From RDXT01 sp033765305 (GTDB taxonomy: Bacteria; Bacteroidota; Bacteroidia; J057): a DNA stretch of 64,000 nt. A program made the position numbers and the translations under genes. Below are positions 20,418 to 28,663 of this stretch, one piece after another. Within the stretch, counting starts at the first letter, position 1; the number at the start of each line of letters is the position of its first letter. Location of the stretch: NCBI GenBank assembly GCA_033765305.1, contig JANRID010000016.1, positions 1 to 64,000 on the forward strand, read 5' to 3'. The notes below the pieces were generated by a model. It had not been told where the DNA came from, made no database searches, and worked only from the letters and a program-made list of their open reading frames with translations.

Positions 20418-21452
20418 ATGGAAAAACCGCTCCTCGTCCTCAAAGTCGGCACGGCGGCCATCACCCGCGCCGATGGCACGCCGGATGAACCGGTCATGGT
20501 GGAAATGGCCCGCCAGGTCGCGGCCCTGCACGGGCAGTACCGGCTGGTGCTGGTATCGTCGGGCGCGGTAGGCGCCGGCAAGCGCTGGATTCAGGGCTAC
20601 AGCGGCCTGATTCCGGAGCGCAAAGCCGCCGCAGCCATCGGCAATCCCTTGCTGATCAACAAATACGCGCAGTTTTTTGCTCCCTACGGCGTGCCCATCG
20701 CCCAGACGCTCTGCGAGCGCGGGCATTTTGCCCGCCGCAAGCCCTTTCTGCAGCTCCGCGACACCTTCCAGGCCCTCTGGGACAACGGCGTGCTGCCCAT
20801 CGCCAATGAAAACGACGTGGTCAGCGACCTGGAGCTGAAATTTTCGGACAACGATGAGCTGGCGACGCTGATCGCGGTGGGCTTCGGCGCCGATACGCTG
20901 CTGCTGGGCACCTCGGTGCCGGGGGTGCTGGATGCGCAGGGGCAGGTGATCCCGGTGCTGGAGCGCATGGATGCAGCTGCGCTGGGGCTGGCTACGCGCG
21001 AGAAGTCCGCGTCGGGGCTGGGCGGCATGGTGTCCAAGCTCACCTTCGCGCGCCTGGCGACGCGCCTGGGCATCCGGACGGTGATCTTCGGGGTCAAGGC
21101 ACCGGAGGCCATCCTGCGGGCGCTGCGCGGCGAGGCCGGCACGGCCTGCCTGCCGCAGCCGTCTTCGCTCAACGCCCGCAACAAGTGGCTGGCCAGCGGC
21201 AGCCTGGTCATCGGGCGGATCGAGGTCAATGCCGGCGCGCACGATGCGCTCCTGCGGCGCAGCAGCCTGCTGGCCGTGGGCGTCACCGCCGTGCTCAACG
21301 ACTTCGAGCGCGGGGAGGTGGTGGAGCTGGCCCTGCCGGGCGAGCCGGCCTTCGGCGTGGCGCGGGCCCGCCTGTCCTCCGAAGAGCTGCTGGCGCAGCT
21401 CGGCGCGCGGGGCGTGGAAGCCGCCCATGCAGATGATATTGTACTGCTCTGA
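20418..21452 (+). CDS. proB: Glutamate 5-kinase
   Basis: ProB phosphorylates glutamate to gamma-glutamyl phosphate, the first and feedback-regulated step of proline synthesis. The 344-residue product has the amino-acid-kinase domain (VLKVGTAAIT, LVSSGAVGAGKR, PIANENDVVS, the nucleotide-binding LLLGTSVPGVLD and GLGGMVSKL) and a C-terminal PUA domain (about residues 265-344), as in full-length ProB. The ATG at 20418 gives the normal N-terminus MEKPLLVLKVG. No proA is adjacent. The stop lies 3 bp from the convergent LytTR gene's stop, with no terminator between. Confidence 0.95.
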   Translation: MEKPLLVLKVGTAAITRADGTPDEPVMVEMARQVAALHGQYRLVLVSSGAVGAGKRWIQGYSGLIPERKAAAAIGNPLLINKYAQFFAPYGVPIAQTLCERGHFARRKPFLQLRDTFQALWDNGVLPIANENDVVSDLELKFSDNDELATLIAVGFGADTLLLGTSVPGVLDAQGQVIPVLERMDAAALGLATREKSASGLGGMVSKLTFARLATRLGIRTVIFGVKAPEAILRALRGEAGTACLPQPSSLNARNKWLASGSLVIGRIEVNAGAHDALLRRSSLLAVGVTAVLNDFERGEVVELALPGEPAFGVARARLSSEELLAQLGARGVEAAHADDIVLL

Positions 21453-21455
21453 TTG

Positions 21456-22160
21456 TCAGAGCGTCTGTAGCTTGTTCAGAAACTCGTCCCGGTAGCTTTT
21501 GCCCACCGGCAGCTCCTGTCCGCCGATTTCCACCACATTGCCATAGACCGCGCCGATCTTGTCCAGCGCTACGATGTACGACTTGTGGATGCGGGCAAAC
21601 TGCCGCTGCGGCAGCCAGCCTTCGAGGTGTTTCATCGACTGGTACACCACATGCCGCTTCTGGCGGGTGTAGATGCTCACATACTCGCGCAGCCCCTCGA
21701 TGTAGAGGATTTCTGCAACATCTACCCGGATGAGCTTGTAGTCGGCCCGTACGAAGAAATAGCCGGGGCCTGCCTGAAACTCCGCGGCGGGCGCGGCCGG
21801 GCTCCGGGCTGCGTTCCGTTCCTCCGCCCTGCCGATGGCCTGCACAAAGCGCTCGAAGGCGACAGGTTTGAGCAGATAGTCGGCCACATCGAGCTCATAG
21901 CCCTGGAGGGCATGATCCGCGTAGGCTGTCACGAGGATGGCCACCGGCGGCTGGCGCAGGGTGCGCAGGAGCTCGAGGCCGGTGAGGTCCGGCATCTGGA
22001 TGTCGAGCAGGAGCAGGTCGGCAGGGCGCTCGCGCAGCGCGGCGAGCAGCTGCATGGCATTCTCGAAGCTTCCCAGCACCTCAAGCCCCGGAATCCGGGC
22101 TGCGTAGGCCTCCAGCAGCTTCCGGGCCAGGTGCTCGTCGTCGGCGATGTAGCAGGTCAT
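21456..22160 (-). CDS. LytTR-family response regulator
   Basis: The 234-residue product has an N-terminal receiver domain (DDEHLARK with the acidic pair, LLLLDIQMPDLTG with the phospho-Asp at about 54, a Thr/Ala switch in LVTAYA and the Lys in YLLKPV) and a C-terminal LytTR DNA-binding domain (about 130-234: IRVDVAEILYIEGLREYVSI, QFARIHKSYIV). Such regulators usually act with a LytS/5TM or YehU-type kinase; none is adjacent. The start is 8 bp after the porW stop on the same strand, so the gene probably sits in the porW transcript. Confidence 0.93.
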   Translation of the reverse strand: MTCYIADDEHLARKLLEAYAARIPGLEVLGSFENAMQLLAALRERPADLLLLDIQMPDLTGLELLRTLRQPPVAILVTAYADHALQGYELDVADYLLKPVAFERFVQAIGRAEERNAARSPAAPAAEFQAGPGYFFVRADYKLIRVDVAEILYIEGLREYVSIYTRQKRHVVYQSMKHLEGWLPQRQFARIHKSYIVALDKIGAVYGNVVEIGGQELPVGKSYRDEFLNKLQTL

Positions 22161-22168
22161 GCGGCCGG

Positions 22169-24853
22169 TCAGGGTTTGGCGGCGCTCAGGACCTGATCGA
22201 AATAGAGCAGGTAATCCTCCATGCGCTTTTCGCCGTAGGCGATTTTGAAATTGCTGTGGGTAATGTAGAAGACCCGGTCCTGCTTCGGCTCCGGCATGAG
22301 GGTCTTGGCAATCGGATCGGCCTGCAGCTGCTGGATATAGCGTTTGCCCTCGTCGATGGTGCCGAAGGTGCTGATGTAGGGCAGCAGATGGGTTTGCTTA
22401 TAGAGGAATACAAAGACCTTGAGGCGCGATTCCTTGAAGTTTTTCTGGTGGAAATCCGAGAGCAGGGCGCTGGCATCGTCCTTGCTGAGGCGGTTTTTGT
22501 CCACATACATCAGCACGAAGACCTTGTCGCCGGGGGCAGGCTGGGGGAGGAAGCCTTTGAAGCGGGCGTCGTCTGCGCTGACGGCAGTCGCTGCGGGGTC
22601 AGTGCCCGCAGCAGGGCGGGCCGAGGCCGTGGGAAGGCCGTTCTGGAGGTATCCCAGCGTCTTGCGTGCGCGGGGCACCACATCCGACTCCGGGAAGGTG
22701 CTCACGACATAGGTAAGGATCTGGCGCAGGCTGTCCTGATTGCCCAGGTAGCCATAGGCCATGCCGCGCATGTAGTGAAGCTCAGCCAGCTCGATTTCGG
22801 GATTGCTGGCAAACTGCTGCTGCTGCAGGAGAAACTCGCCGAATCCGATGGTGGTTTCATACTGCCGGCTGTTGTAGGCCCGGTACAGGCCTTCGTAGGC
22901 GAAGGCATAGTCTTCCTCGTCGCGCCGCAGTTCGCGCAGGTCCCGGCCTTCGATGAGGTAGGCGTATACGGAGTTGGGGTGTTCGGAGAGGATATAGCTC
23001 CGGTGCACGAACTGGCGCGGATCATCCTGGGCCTGGTAGAGGGTATAGAGCGCATACCGGGTCCGGAGGGCAAATTCGGTATTCTCGAAGCGGTCCAGCA
23101 GGGTTTCAAAGGTCTGGATCGCCGAGTCGGGCTCGTTGAGCTTCTGGCTGTACAGCTGTCCGAGCCCGTAGAGGGCCATTTCGATCTTTTGCTGTGCAGT
23201 TTCGATTTCCTCCGGGGTGCGGGGGATGTCCTTGAGGTACTGGTAGCGGTCGCCGTACTGCTTGAGCAGGGCGCTGTCCACGGGTGCAGCCTCCGGCTTG
23301 CCTTCGCCGGTTTCGGCCTCGGCCATGGCCTGCTTGCGGCTGCGCCGCCAGTGGTCCTCATTGGCGCGTTTGCCCCAGACCTGCTGGAACTGCAGGCGTC
23401 CGCTGCTGATGGCCGAGGGGTTGTCGAAGTACCACTGTCCGCCGGAGTTGGCGGATTGCCTGCCCCCGCCGCCGTTCTGCAGCGCCAGCTGCGGGTTGAA
23501 CATCGGATCGCTGGGCGTCTGCGAAGCCTGGAGCAGGCGCTCGGCTTCCGCTTCGCGGCGCTGTTTCTCGGCCTCGGCCACCCGGCTGATCACGGAGTCC
23601 AGCTCCGCCTGGGGCAGCCGGGCCAGGCGCAGCATGCTGTCCTGGTAGGCAATGGTCGTTTTGTGGAGAATGTACTCCTCCAGCGTGGCTGCGAGGGATT
23701 TGATTTCCTTGTATTCGGGCGCATCCGGGGTGATGACCGCTGCGGCGCTGTCGTAGTACGCCTGCGCCGAGGGGTAATTCTGGAGGTCGTAGAAATAAAT
23801 CTGCCCCGCTTTGAAGTAGGAAAGCGCCTTCTGGCGGGTGTTTCCGGTGCTGGCGCGGAGCGATTTCCGGAGATAGGCGAGGGCTTCGGGGCGGTTTGCC
23901 TTTTTCAGCTCCAGCAAGGCAAATTCATAATAGATCTGATCCTGGTATTCGAGGTTCTTTTCGTCCCGGAGCAGCTTGGTCAGATAGTCGAACACCGTAC
24001 GGTCGTCGTCCTGCCCTTCCTGAAACGTGACATAGAGGCGGGCAATCTTCATTTTTGCGCTGAAAGCCAGGGTGTACTCCCGGAAGTTGGACACTTCGGT
24101 GAACTGCTCGAGCGCTTTGGGGTAGTCGCCCAGCTCGGAGTACAGCTGGCCGAGGAGGTAATGCGCACGGGCCTGGCGGAGGTCCTGCCGGATGTTGGGC
24201 AGCTGCTCCTGCAGGATGGCGGCGGCTTCGGCGTAGGCCTTGCGGTCCAGTTCGAGGCGGACGCGGAAGAGCGCCATCTCCCCCTGCAGTTCCGGCGAAA
24301 TCTCGAAGGTATCGCTGCTGAGCAGCACCTCGTCGAGGATGTTGCGGCTCATTTCGGGGTTTTCATTGCGGTAGTGCACCTGCGCAAGCCCGAACCAGGC
24401 CTCCGGAATCAGCTTCGACTCCGGAAACTTCTCGATGACATACTTGAAATTCAGCTCGGCGGCGTCATACTCCCGCTGGTAGAGCCAGCTTTTGCCGTTG
24501 AGCAGGCGGCAATCGTCGATATAATTGCCGTTGGGGTGCTTGAAAATCACCGCATCGTTTTTCTTGATGACATTCTGGAGGTCAGCTTTGAGGGCCTTGA
24601 TCTCGTCCTCGGTCCCGTAGCGCAGCACTTCGATGAAGCCCTGCTCGGGATACTTGTACTGGGACTCCAGTTTGGTCTGGAATTCGCCGAACAGGACCTC
24701 CGCATTATAATACCCGTTGAAAAAAGACGTAGTACTATGGTAGATCCTGGCGGAAAGCGTATCTTTCTCCTTCGCGCAGCCGGCCAGCAGGCCCAGGCAG
24801 GCAATGAGGAGAATATTGCTACTTTTGCGGAACCGGGTTGCGGCAGACATCAT
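22169..24853 (-). CDS. porW: PorW/SprE-type TPR lipoprotein of the type IX secretion system
   Basis: The 894-residue protein has a lipoprotein signal (lipobox LLAGC, Cys 26) and many TPR-like helical repeats. It resembles PorW/SprE, an outer-membrane-associated lipoprotein needed for T9SS function and, in gliding species, motility. Matching features are the N-terminal YHSTTSFFNGYYNA, YIDDCRLLNGKSWLYQREYD and the later YLKDIPRTPEE followed by ALYGLGQLYSQKLNEPDSAI. The C-terminal 110 residues form a separate domain. A TTG at 24865 or the second Met at 24850 are alternative starts; 24853 keeps a good signal peptide. Its presence agrees with T9SS cargo elsewhere in the window. It is divergent from the M23 peptidase gene and upstream of the LytTR gene. 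Confidence 0.85.
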   Translation of the reverse strand: MMSAATRFRKSSNILLIACLGLLAGCAKEKDTLSARIYHSTTSFFNGYYNAEVLFGEFQTKLESQYKYPEQGFIEVLRYGTEDEIKALKADLQNVIKKNDAVIFKHPNGNYIDDCRLLNGKSWLYQREYDAAELNFKYVIEKFPESKLIPEAWFGLAQVHYRNENPEMSRNILDEVLLSSDTFEISPELQGEMALFRVRLELDRKAYAEAAAILQEQLPNIRQDLRQARAHYLLGQLYSELGDYPKALEQFTEVSNFREYTLAFSAKMKIARLYVTFQEGQDDDRTVFDYLTKLLRDEKNLEYQDQIYYEFALLELKKANRPEALAYLRKSLRASTGNTRQKALSYFKAGQIYFYDLQNYPSAQAYYDSAAAVITPDAPEYKEIKSLAATLEEYILHKTTIAYQDSMLRLARLPQAELDSVISRVAEAEKQRREAEAERLLQASQTPSDPMFNPQLALQNGGGGRQSANSGGQWYFDNPSAISSGRLQFQQVWGKRANEDHWRRSRKQAMAEAETGEGKPEAAPVDSALLKQYGDRYQYLKDIPRTPEEIETAQQKIEMALYGLGQLYSQKLNEPDSAIQTFETLLDRFENTEFALRTRYALYTLYQAQDDPRQFVHRSYILSEHPNSVYAYLIEGRDLRELRRDEEDYAFAYEGLYRAYNSRQYETTIGFGEFLLQQQQFASNPEIELAELHYMRGMAYGYLGNQDSLRQILTYVVSTFPESDVVPRARKTLGYLQNGLPTASARPAAGTDPAATAVSADDARFKGFLPQPAPGDKVFVLMYVDKNRLSKDDASALLSDFHQKNFKESRLKVFVFLYKQTHLLPYISTFGTIDEGKRYIQQLQADPIAKTLMPEPKQDRVFYITHSNFKIAYGEKRMEDYLLYFDQVLSAAKP

Positions 24854-24919
24854 AACAGGGCGCAATTACTACGCATACAGGCCGGAATATACACCTTTGA
24901 TTCAGGAAGCTAAAATCGT

Positions 24920-25804
24920 ATGTGGCGTAAACTTTACGAGCGGCTGCGGGAAAAATTGTGGAAGCGCTACCGCATCGAGCTGATCGACGATGTGACGATG
25001 CGTCAGTCCCGCTATCTGGTCCTGAAACCCATAACGGTAGTCGGGGCGGTAGCGTTGCTGGTGCTGGGGATTGTGCTGAGCACGGCGGCTTTCGTGCTGC
25101 TGACGCCGGCCTTCCACCGGCTGATTCCGGGCTATCAGGACCCGAAGAAGTTCGAAGCGGAGCGGGTGGAAATGGCGCAGCAGCTGACGAACATGGAGCA
25201 GCAGATCGAGCGCTGGAGTTTTTACATCGAAAGCCTGCGCAAGCTGGCAGGCGTGACGGACTCGCTGCCGGAGTTCAGCCAGGACCGCCTGGATGCCTAC
25301 CGGCGGGAGCAGACCGCCGGCGGGGAAGAGGCGCTCCCGGCTGCCCCGCCTCCGTCGCTGCCGGCGCCTGCGGCGCCCGCCCCGGCCCCCGCAGGCAGCG
25401 GGCTGCCCCTGGTGCGGGTGTCCCGGCAGATGCCGGAGCTGCTCAGCCCGCTGGAAGGCAAGGTGCGCCGCGGCTTCGACCCCCAGGCCGGCCACTACGG
25501 CGTGGACATCGCCGCGCCCGAAGGCTCGCTCATCCGCGCCGCCGCAGGCGGGTATGTGATCGTCTCCGAATACTCCGAAGCCAACGGCTGGGTGCTCGGC
25601 ATCGCCGCCCCCAACGATCTGCTCATCTTCTACAAGCACAACCAGCGCCTCCTCAAACCGGTCGGGAGCTATGCCGCCGCGGGAGAGCCGGTAGCCGTCA
25701 TTGGCAATACAGGCGAAAATTCTACCGGTCCACACCTGCATCTGGAACTTTGGCGCCAGGGCAGGCCGGTCAATCCCGCAGACTTTATTACATTTGGGCT
25801 ATAA
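24920..25804 (+). CDS. M23-family metallopeptidase (membrane-anchored)
   Basis: The 294-residue product has a basic N-terminus, one transmembrane helix (about residues 38-60), a periplasmic helical region, a Pro/Ala-rich linker (about 135-160) and a C-terminal LytM/M23 domain. The zinc ligands are present in HYGVDIAAPEG (HxxxD) and HLHLELW (HxH). It should cleave peptidoglycan cross-links or stem peptides. Bactofilin follows 16 bp downstream, a pairing known from other bacteria where bactofilin positions an M23 peptidase to shape the cell. It is read divergently from porW, with 66 bp between the two starts. Confidence 0.93.
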   Translation: MWRKLYERLREKLWKRYRIELIDDVTMRQSRYLVLKPITVVGAVALLVLGIVLSTAAFVLLTPAFHRLIPGYQDPKKFEAERVEMAQQLTNMEQQIERWSFYIESLRKLAGVTDSLPEFSQDRLDAYRREQTAGGEEALPAAPPPSLPAPAAPAPAPAGSGLPLVRVSRQMPELLSPLEGKVRRGFDPQAGHYGVDIAAPEGSLIRAAAGGYVIVSEYSEANGWVLGIAAPNDLLIFYKHNQRLLKPVGSYAAAGEPVAVIGNTGENSTGPHLHLELWRQGRPVNPADFITFGL

Positions 25805-25820
25805 TAACTGTACGCTTCAC

Positions 25821-26309
25821 ATGTTCGGCAACAAGAACGAAACCAACCGTCCCAACGTCCCTGCCAACACCGGCGGGCCGGGCGAAGCCCGTCGAAATAT
25901 CATCGCGGAAGGCACCGTAGTCGTCGGCAATATCAATGCCGAAGGCGATCTGCGTGTGGAAGGCAAGGTCGTCGGAACCCTCGTCTGCAACTCCAAGCTG
26001 GTCGTCAGCGGCACAGGCTACATCGAAGGAAATGTGGACTCCCGCGTGGCCACGGTCGAAGGCGAGATCAAGGGCAATGTCGTGACCCGCGAACTGCTCA
26101 CGATCGACAAGACCGGCAAGATCTTCGGCGATATCTTCACCCAGAAGCTGGTGGTTCAGATGGGCGCGATCTTCACCGGCAGCTCCAAGATGGCCGAGGC
26201 CGCCAAGGAAATGCTTACCAAGCTGCCGCCCAAAGCCAAGGACCTGCTGGGCACCCCCGGCGCGCCCTCCGCCCAGCCGCAGCCTGAAAAAGTGGCCAAG
26301 CCCGGCTGA
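25821..26309 (+). CDS. Bactofilin
   Basis: The 162-residue product is a bactofilin, a small cytoskeletal protein that polymerises without nucleotide. The central domain (about residues 25-125) has the regular right-handed beta-helix pattern (IIAEGTVVVGNINAEGDLRV, GTLVCNSKLVVSGTGYIEG, GNVVTRELLTIDKTGKIFG) flanked by a disordered N-terminus and a Pro-rich tail. The ATG at 25821 is preferred; the longer frame from 25701 overlaps the peptidase gene. It is in an operon with the M23 peptidase and just ahead of the ATP synthase genes. Confidence 0.94.
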   Translation: MFGNKNETNRPNVPANTGGPGEARRNIIAEGTVVVGNINAEGDLRVEGKVVGTLVCNSKLVVSGTGYIEGNVDSRVATVEGEIKGNVVTRELLTIDKTGKIFGDIFTQKLVVQMGAIFTGSSKMAEAAKEMLTKLPPKAKDLLGTPGAPSAQPQPEKVAKPG

Positions 26310-26332
26310 TCCCCAGGTCCCGCCCCATCAGG

Positions 26333-26548
26333 ATGAAGCAGCCCCCCGACAATCCGCTGAACGAGTACCTCCGCTATACAGGCCTGGGTGTTGAAATCCT
26401 GGCCTGTATTCTTGTTTTCGCCGGCGGCGGCCACCTCCTCGACCGCCGCCTCGGACTGAGTCGGCCCTGGTTTTTGCTGCTCGGCGCTGTGGCAGGATGC
26501 GCGGCTGCGATGTATCTTGCCGTCCGTAGATTCAGCCGGAAATCTTAA
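26333..26548 (+). CDS. atpZ: AtpZ/AtpI-type ATP synthase accessory membrane protein
   Basis: The 71-residue product has two transmembrane helices (about 18-36 and 43-63) separated by a short charged turn (LLDRRLGLSRP), the form of the AtpZ/putative F0F1-ATPase subunit family (GxxLDRxxG-like turn). Members sit at the head of atp operons and have been linked to Mg2+ or Ca2+ transport or to c-ring assembly. It starts 23 bp after bactofilin and 10 bp before the next gene's probable start. Confidence 0.8.
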   Translation: MKQPPDNPLNEYLRYTGLGVEILACILVFAGGGHLLDRRLGLSRPWFLLLGAVAGCAAAMYLAVRRFSRKS

Positions 26549-26558
26549 CCCCCGCCGC

Positions 26559-26939
26559 TTGAGTATTCCGAAATTTGCCGCATGGTCGGTCCTGCCCGCT
26601 GCCATCCTCCTGCTGGGAGGCCTCCTGATCAGTGCAGGCCAGTTTGGACAGGGGGAAATAATCGCATTTTGTGCTTCCATCTCCCTGAGCTGGGTGCTTA
26701 CTTTGGCAGCCTATTCCATCTCGTATCCGGGGCTGGACCAGCCGGTGCTCCGCTTCAGCAGCAGGCTCATCGGCAGCATGATGCTCAAGATGCTCGCCGG
26801 CGTGGTATGCATCCTGATCGCCGCTTTCCGGTTCCGGGAACTGCTGACCGTTTTTTCGATCTCCTTCGTCATAGGCTATTTCGTTTTTACCGGATTTGAA
26901 GTTTACAGCCTTCTCCTTAAATTGCGCCGGAAAAACTGA
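26559..26939 (+). CDS. AtpI-like four-helix membrane protein
   Basis: The product of about 126 residues has four predicted transmembrane helices (starting near AAWSVLPAAILLLGG, IIAFCASISLSWVL, IGSMMLKMLAGVVC and FSISFVIGYFVFTG) and a basic C-terminus LLKLRRKN. Its place between atpZ and atpB is that of AtpI, thought to help assemble the c-ring; sequence resemblance alone is weak. The start is uncertain: TTG at 26559 (used here) avoids overlap with atpZ, while TTG at 26517 gives 140 residues. Confidence 0.65.
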   Translation: MSIPKFAAWSVLPAAILLLGGLLISAGQFGQGEIIAFCASISLSWVLTLAAYSISYPGLDQPVLRFSSRLIGSMMLKMLAGVVCILIAAFRFRELLTVFSISFVIGYFVFTGFEVYSLLLKLRRKN

Positions 26940-26977
26940 GCCCACGTTTCGTAACAAGCTCATCCTTACGCAGTTAT

Positions 26978-28294
26978 ATGCCAGTACGCCATCTATGCCT
27001 CGCGTTGCTCCTCGCTCTGCTCCCGGCCGCGGGCGCATTCGCGCAGCATGAGCAGCACAGCCCGCAGGAACCGTCCCATCATGGGGATACGATTGCGCCG
27101 GCCCATGGCGCCGATACGGCTGCGCATGCGGACGCCGCCCATGCCGATGCGCATGCTCCGGCAGCCGGCGCCGCGCATGAAGCGCCCAAGCCGGCCGATG
27201 TGATCATGCATCACGTCCTCGACAACCACGACTGGCATATCACCGATTATCCCGCCGGCAAAGACGCCAGCGGGCATACCGTCTACAAAGGGCTCGCCCT
27301 GCATCTGCCCTGGATTTTGTACAGCTCCCGCGACGGGCTGGTCTTCTCCGGCGATGCCCACGGCCTGCTGGAGCGCGGCTATGCCGTGTACCACGACCAC
27401 GCCTATGCCCTGAAGCCCGGCGCGGAGGTGGCTGAGCATGTGGATGCGCACGGAACCCTGCACATGGACAAGGAGCACTGGGCGCATTTTCAGGAAGAAC
27501 ATATCGACAAGTCGGTCACGCTGCTCGATTTTTCCATCACCAAGACCAGCTTCCAGATGCTGCTGGTGGCGGTGGTGATGCTGATCGTGTTCTCGGCAGT
27601 GGCACGCGCCTACAAACGCAACCCCACCGGCGCGCCCAAAGGCATCCAGTCGATGTTCGAGCCCTTCGTGGTCTTCATCCGCGACGAGATCGCCAAGCCC
27701 TACCTGCGCGACCGCTACGCCCCCTTCCTGCCCTACCTGCTGACGCTCTTCTTCTTCATCTGGTTCTCGAACCTGCTGGGCCTCATGCCCTTCAACTCCA
27801 ATATTGCCGGCAATATCTCCGTGACGGCGGCGCTGGCCGTGCTGTCGTTTCTGATCATCAACTTCAACGGGTCCAGGGACTACTGGAAGCACATCTTCGC
27901 GCCTCCAGGCGTGCCTTCCGCCCTCCGCTTCACCCTGATGCCGGTGGTGGAAGTGATCGGGGTGTTTACGAAGCCCTTCGCCCTGATGATCCGTCTCTTT
28001 GCCAACATCACCGCCGGGCACTTCATGGTGCTGTCGCTGGTGAGCCTGATCTTCATTCTGGGCAAAAACGGCGAATCCCTCGGCGGCGCCCTCGGCGCGC
28101 TTCCGCTCTCGCTGATTTTTACCTTCGCCATCTTCTTCCTCGAAATGATCGTGGCCCTGATTCAGGCGTACATCTTCACCCTGCTCACGGCAGTCTTCCT
28201 GGGCATGGCGATGGAGTCGCACGACCACGATCACGGCCATGCGCACGGGCAGGATGCGGCCCATGAGCACGCGCACGGCGGTGCAGCACATTGA
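26978..28294 (+). CDS. atpB: ATP synthase F0 subunit a, with His-rich ends
   Basis: Subunit a forms the proton half-channels against the c-ring. The 438-residue product has a signal peptide (about 1-23), a His/Ala/Asp-rich extracytoplasmic segment (about 24-75), a long periplasmic region to about 185, and then the usual transmembrane core. The essential Arg is R339 in LMIRLFANITAGH, and LLGLMPFN is also conserved. The last 26 residues are again His-rich (9 His, starting SHDHDHGHAHG). Bacteroidota subunits a commonly have a signal peptide and long N-terminus; the double His-rich ends are unusual and suggest metal binding. It is the first core gene of the atp operon. Confidence 0.95.
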   Translation: MPVRHLCLALLLALLPAAGAFAQHEQHSPQEPSHHGDTIAPAHGADTAAHADAAHADAHAPAAGAAHEAPKPADVIMHHVLDNHDWHITDYPAGKDASGHTVYKGLALHLPWILYSSRDGLVFSGDAHGLLERGYAVYHDHAYALKPGAEVAEHVDAHGTLHMDKEHWAHFQEEHIDKSVTLLDFSITKTSFQMLLVAVVMLIVFSAVARAYKRNPTGAPKGIQSMFEPFVVFIRDEIAKPYLRDRYAPFLPYLLTLFFFIWFSNLLGLMPFNSNIAGNISVTAALAVLSFLIINFNGSRDYWKHIFAPPGVPSALRFTLMPVVEVIGVFTKPFALMIRLFANITAGHFMVLSLVSLIFILGKNGESLGGALGALPLSLIFTFAIFFLEMIVALIQAYIFTLLTAVFLGMAMESHDHDHGHAHGQDAAHEHAHGGAAH

Positions 28295-28332
28295 CAGTCA
28301 GCATGTTTTAATTCCCCATTCAACAGAAACTC

Positions 28333-28340
28333 TAACTTTC
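28333..28340 (+). promoter_or_regulatory. Possible internal -7 box before atpE
   Basis: TAACTTTC matches TAnnTTTG at seven of eight positions, in the AT-rich 54-bp gap between atpB and atpE. The atpE ATG follows 8 bases later. A TTTTA about 23 bases upstream could serve as a weak -33 element. Confidence 0.35.
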
Positions 28341-28348
28341 GCTTGTAT

Positions 28349-28573
28349 ATGGAAACCATCGGAATTATGGGCGCCGGCATTGGCGCAGGTCTGGCAGCCA
28401 TCGGAGCTGGCATGGGCATTGGCCGCCTGGCCGCTTCGTCTGTAGAGTCTATGGCCCGCCAGCCTGAGGCTTCCGGCGACATCCGGGGCGCCATGATCCT
28501 GACGGCTGCCTTCATCGAGGGCGTTGCCCTGCTGGGTGAGGTGGTCTGTCTGCTGATCGTGTTCCTCAAGTAA
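28349..28573 (+). CDS. atpE: ATP synthase F0 subunit c
   Basis: The 74-residue product has two glycine-rich transmembrane helices joined by the polar loop SMARQPEASGDIRG. Glu 57 (AAFIEGVALLGEVV) is the ion-carrying residue. The position matching Gln 32 of sodium-translocating c subunits is Ile, and the Ser-Thr that follows Glu in those proteins is absent, so proton use is likely. A second glutamate, Glu 64, lies seven residues on, on the same helix face. The ATG at 28349 is preferred over TTG 28343. An AT-rich leader precedes the gene and a terminator-like hairpin follows it. Confidence 0.95.
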   Translation: METIGIMGAGIGAGLAAIGAGMGIGRLAASSVESMARQPEASGDIRGAMILTAAFIEGVALLGEVVCLLIVFLK

Positions 28574-28583
28574 CCAGGCATGC

Positions 28584-28617
28584 GGGCCGGGGGGATGCCC
28601 CGGCCCCAGCCTTTTTT
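28584..28617 (+). terminator. Terminator-like hairpin between atpE and atpF
   Basis: Arms GGGCCGGGG (28584-28592) and CCCCGGCCC (28598-28606) pair perfectly over 9 bp with a 5-nt loop. Five bases later come six T residues (28612-28617). The short gap before the T-run may make it a partial terminator, reducing atpF-G transcription relative to atpE. Confidence 0.65.
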
Positions 28618-28663
28618 CTGCCGGTGTTTTCCGTTTTTCTCACCTCCAACGAGATCTGAAACC

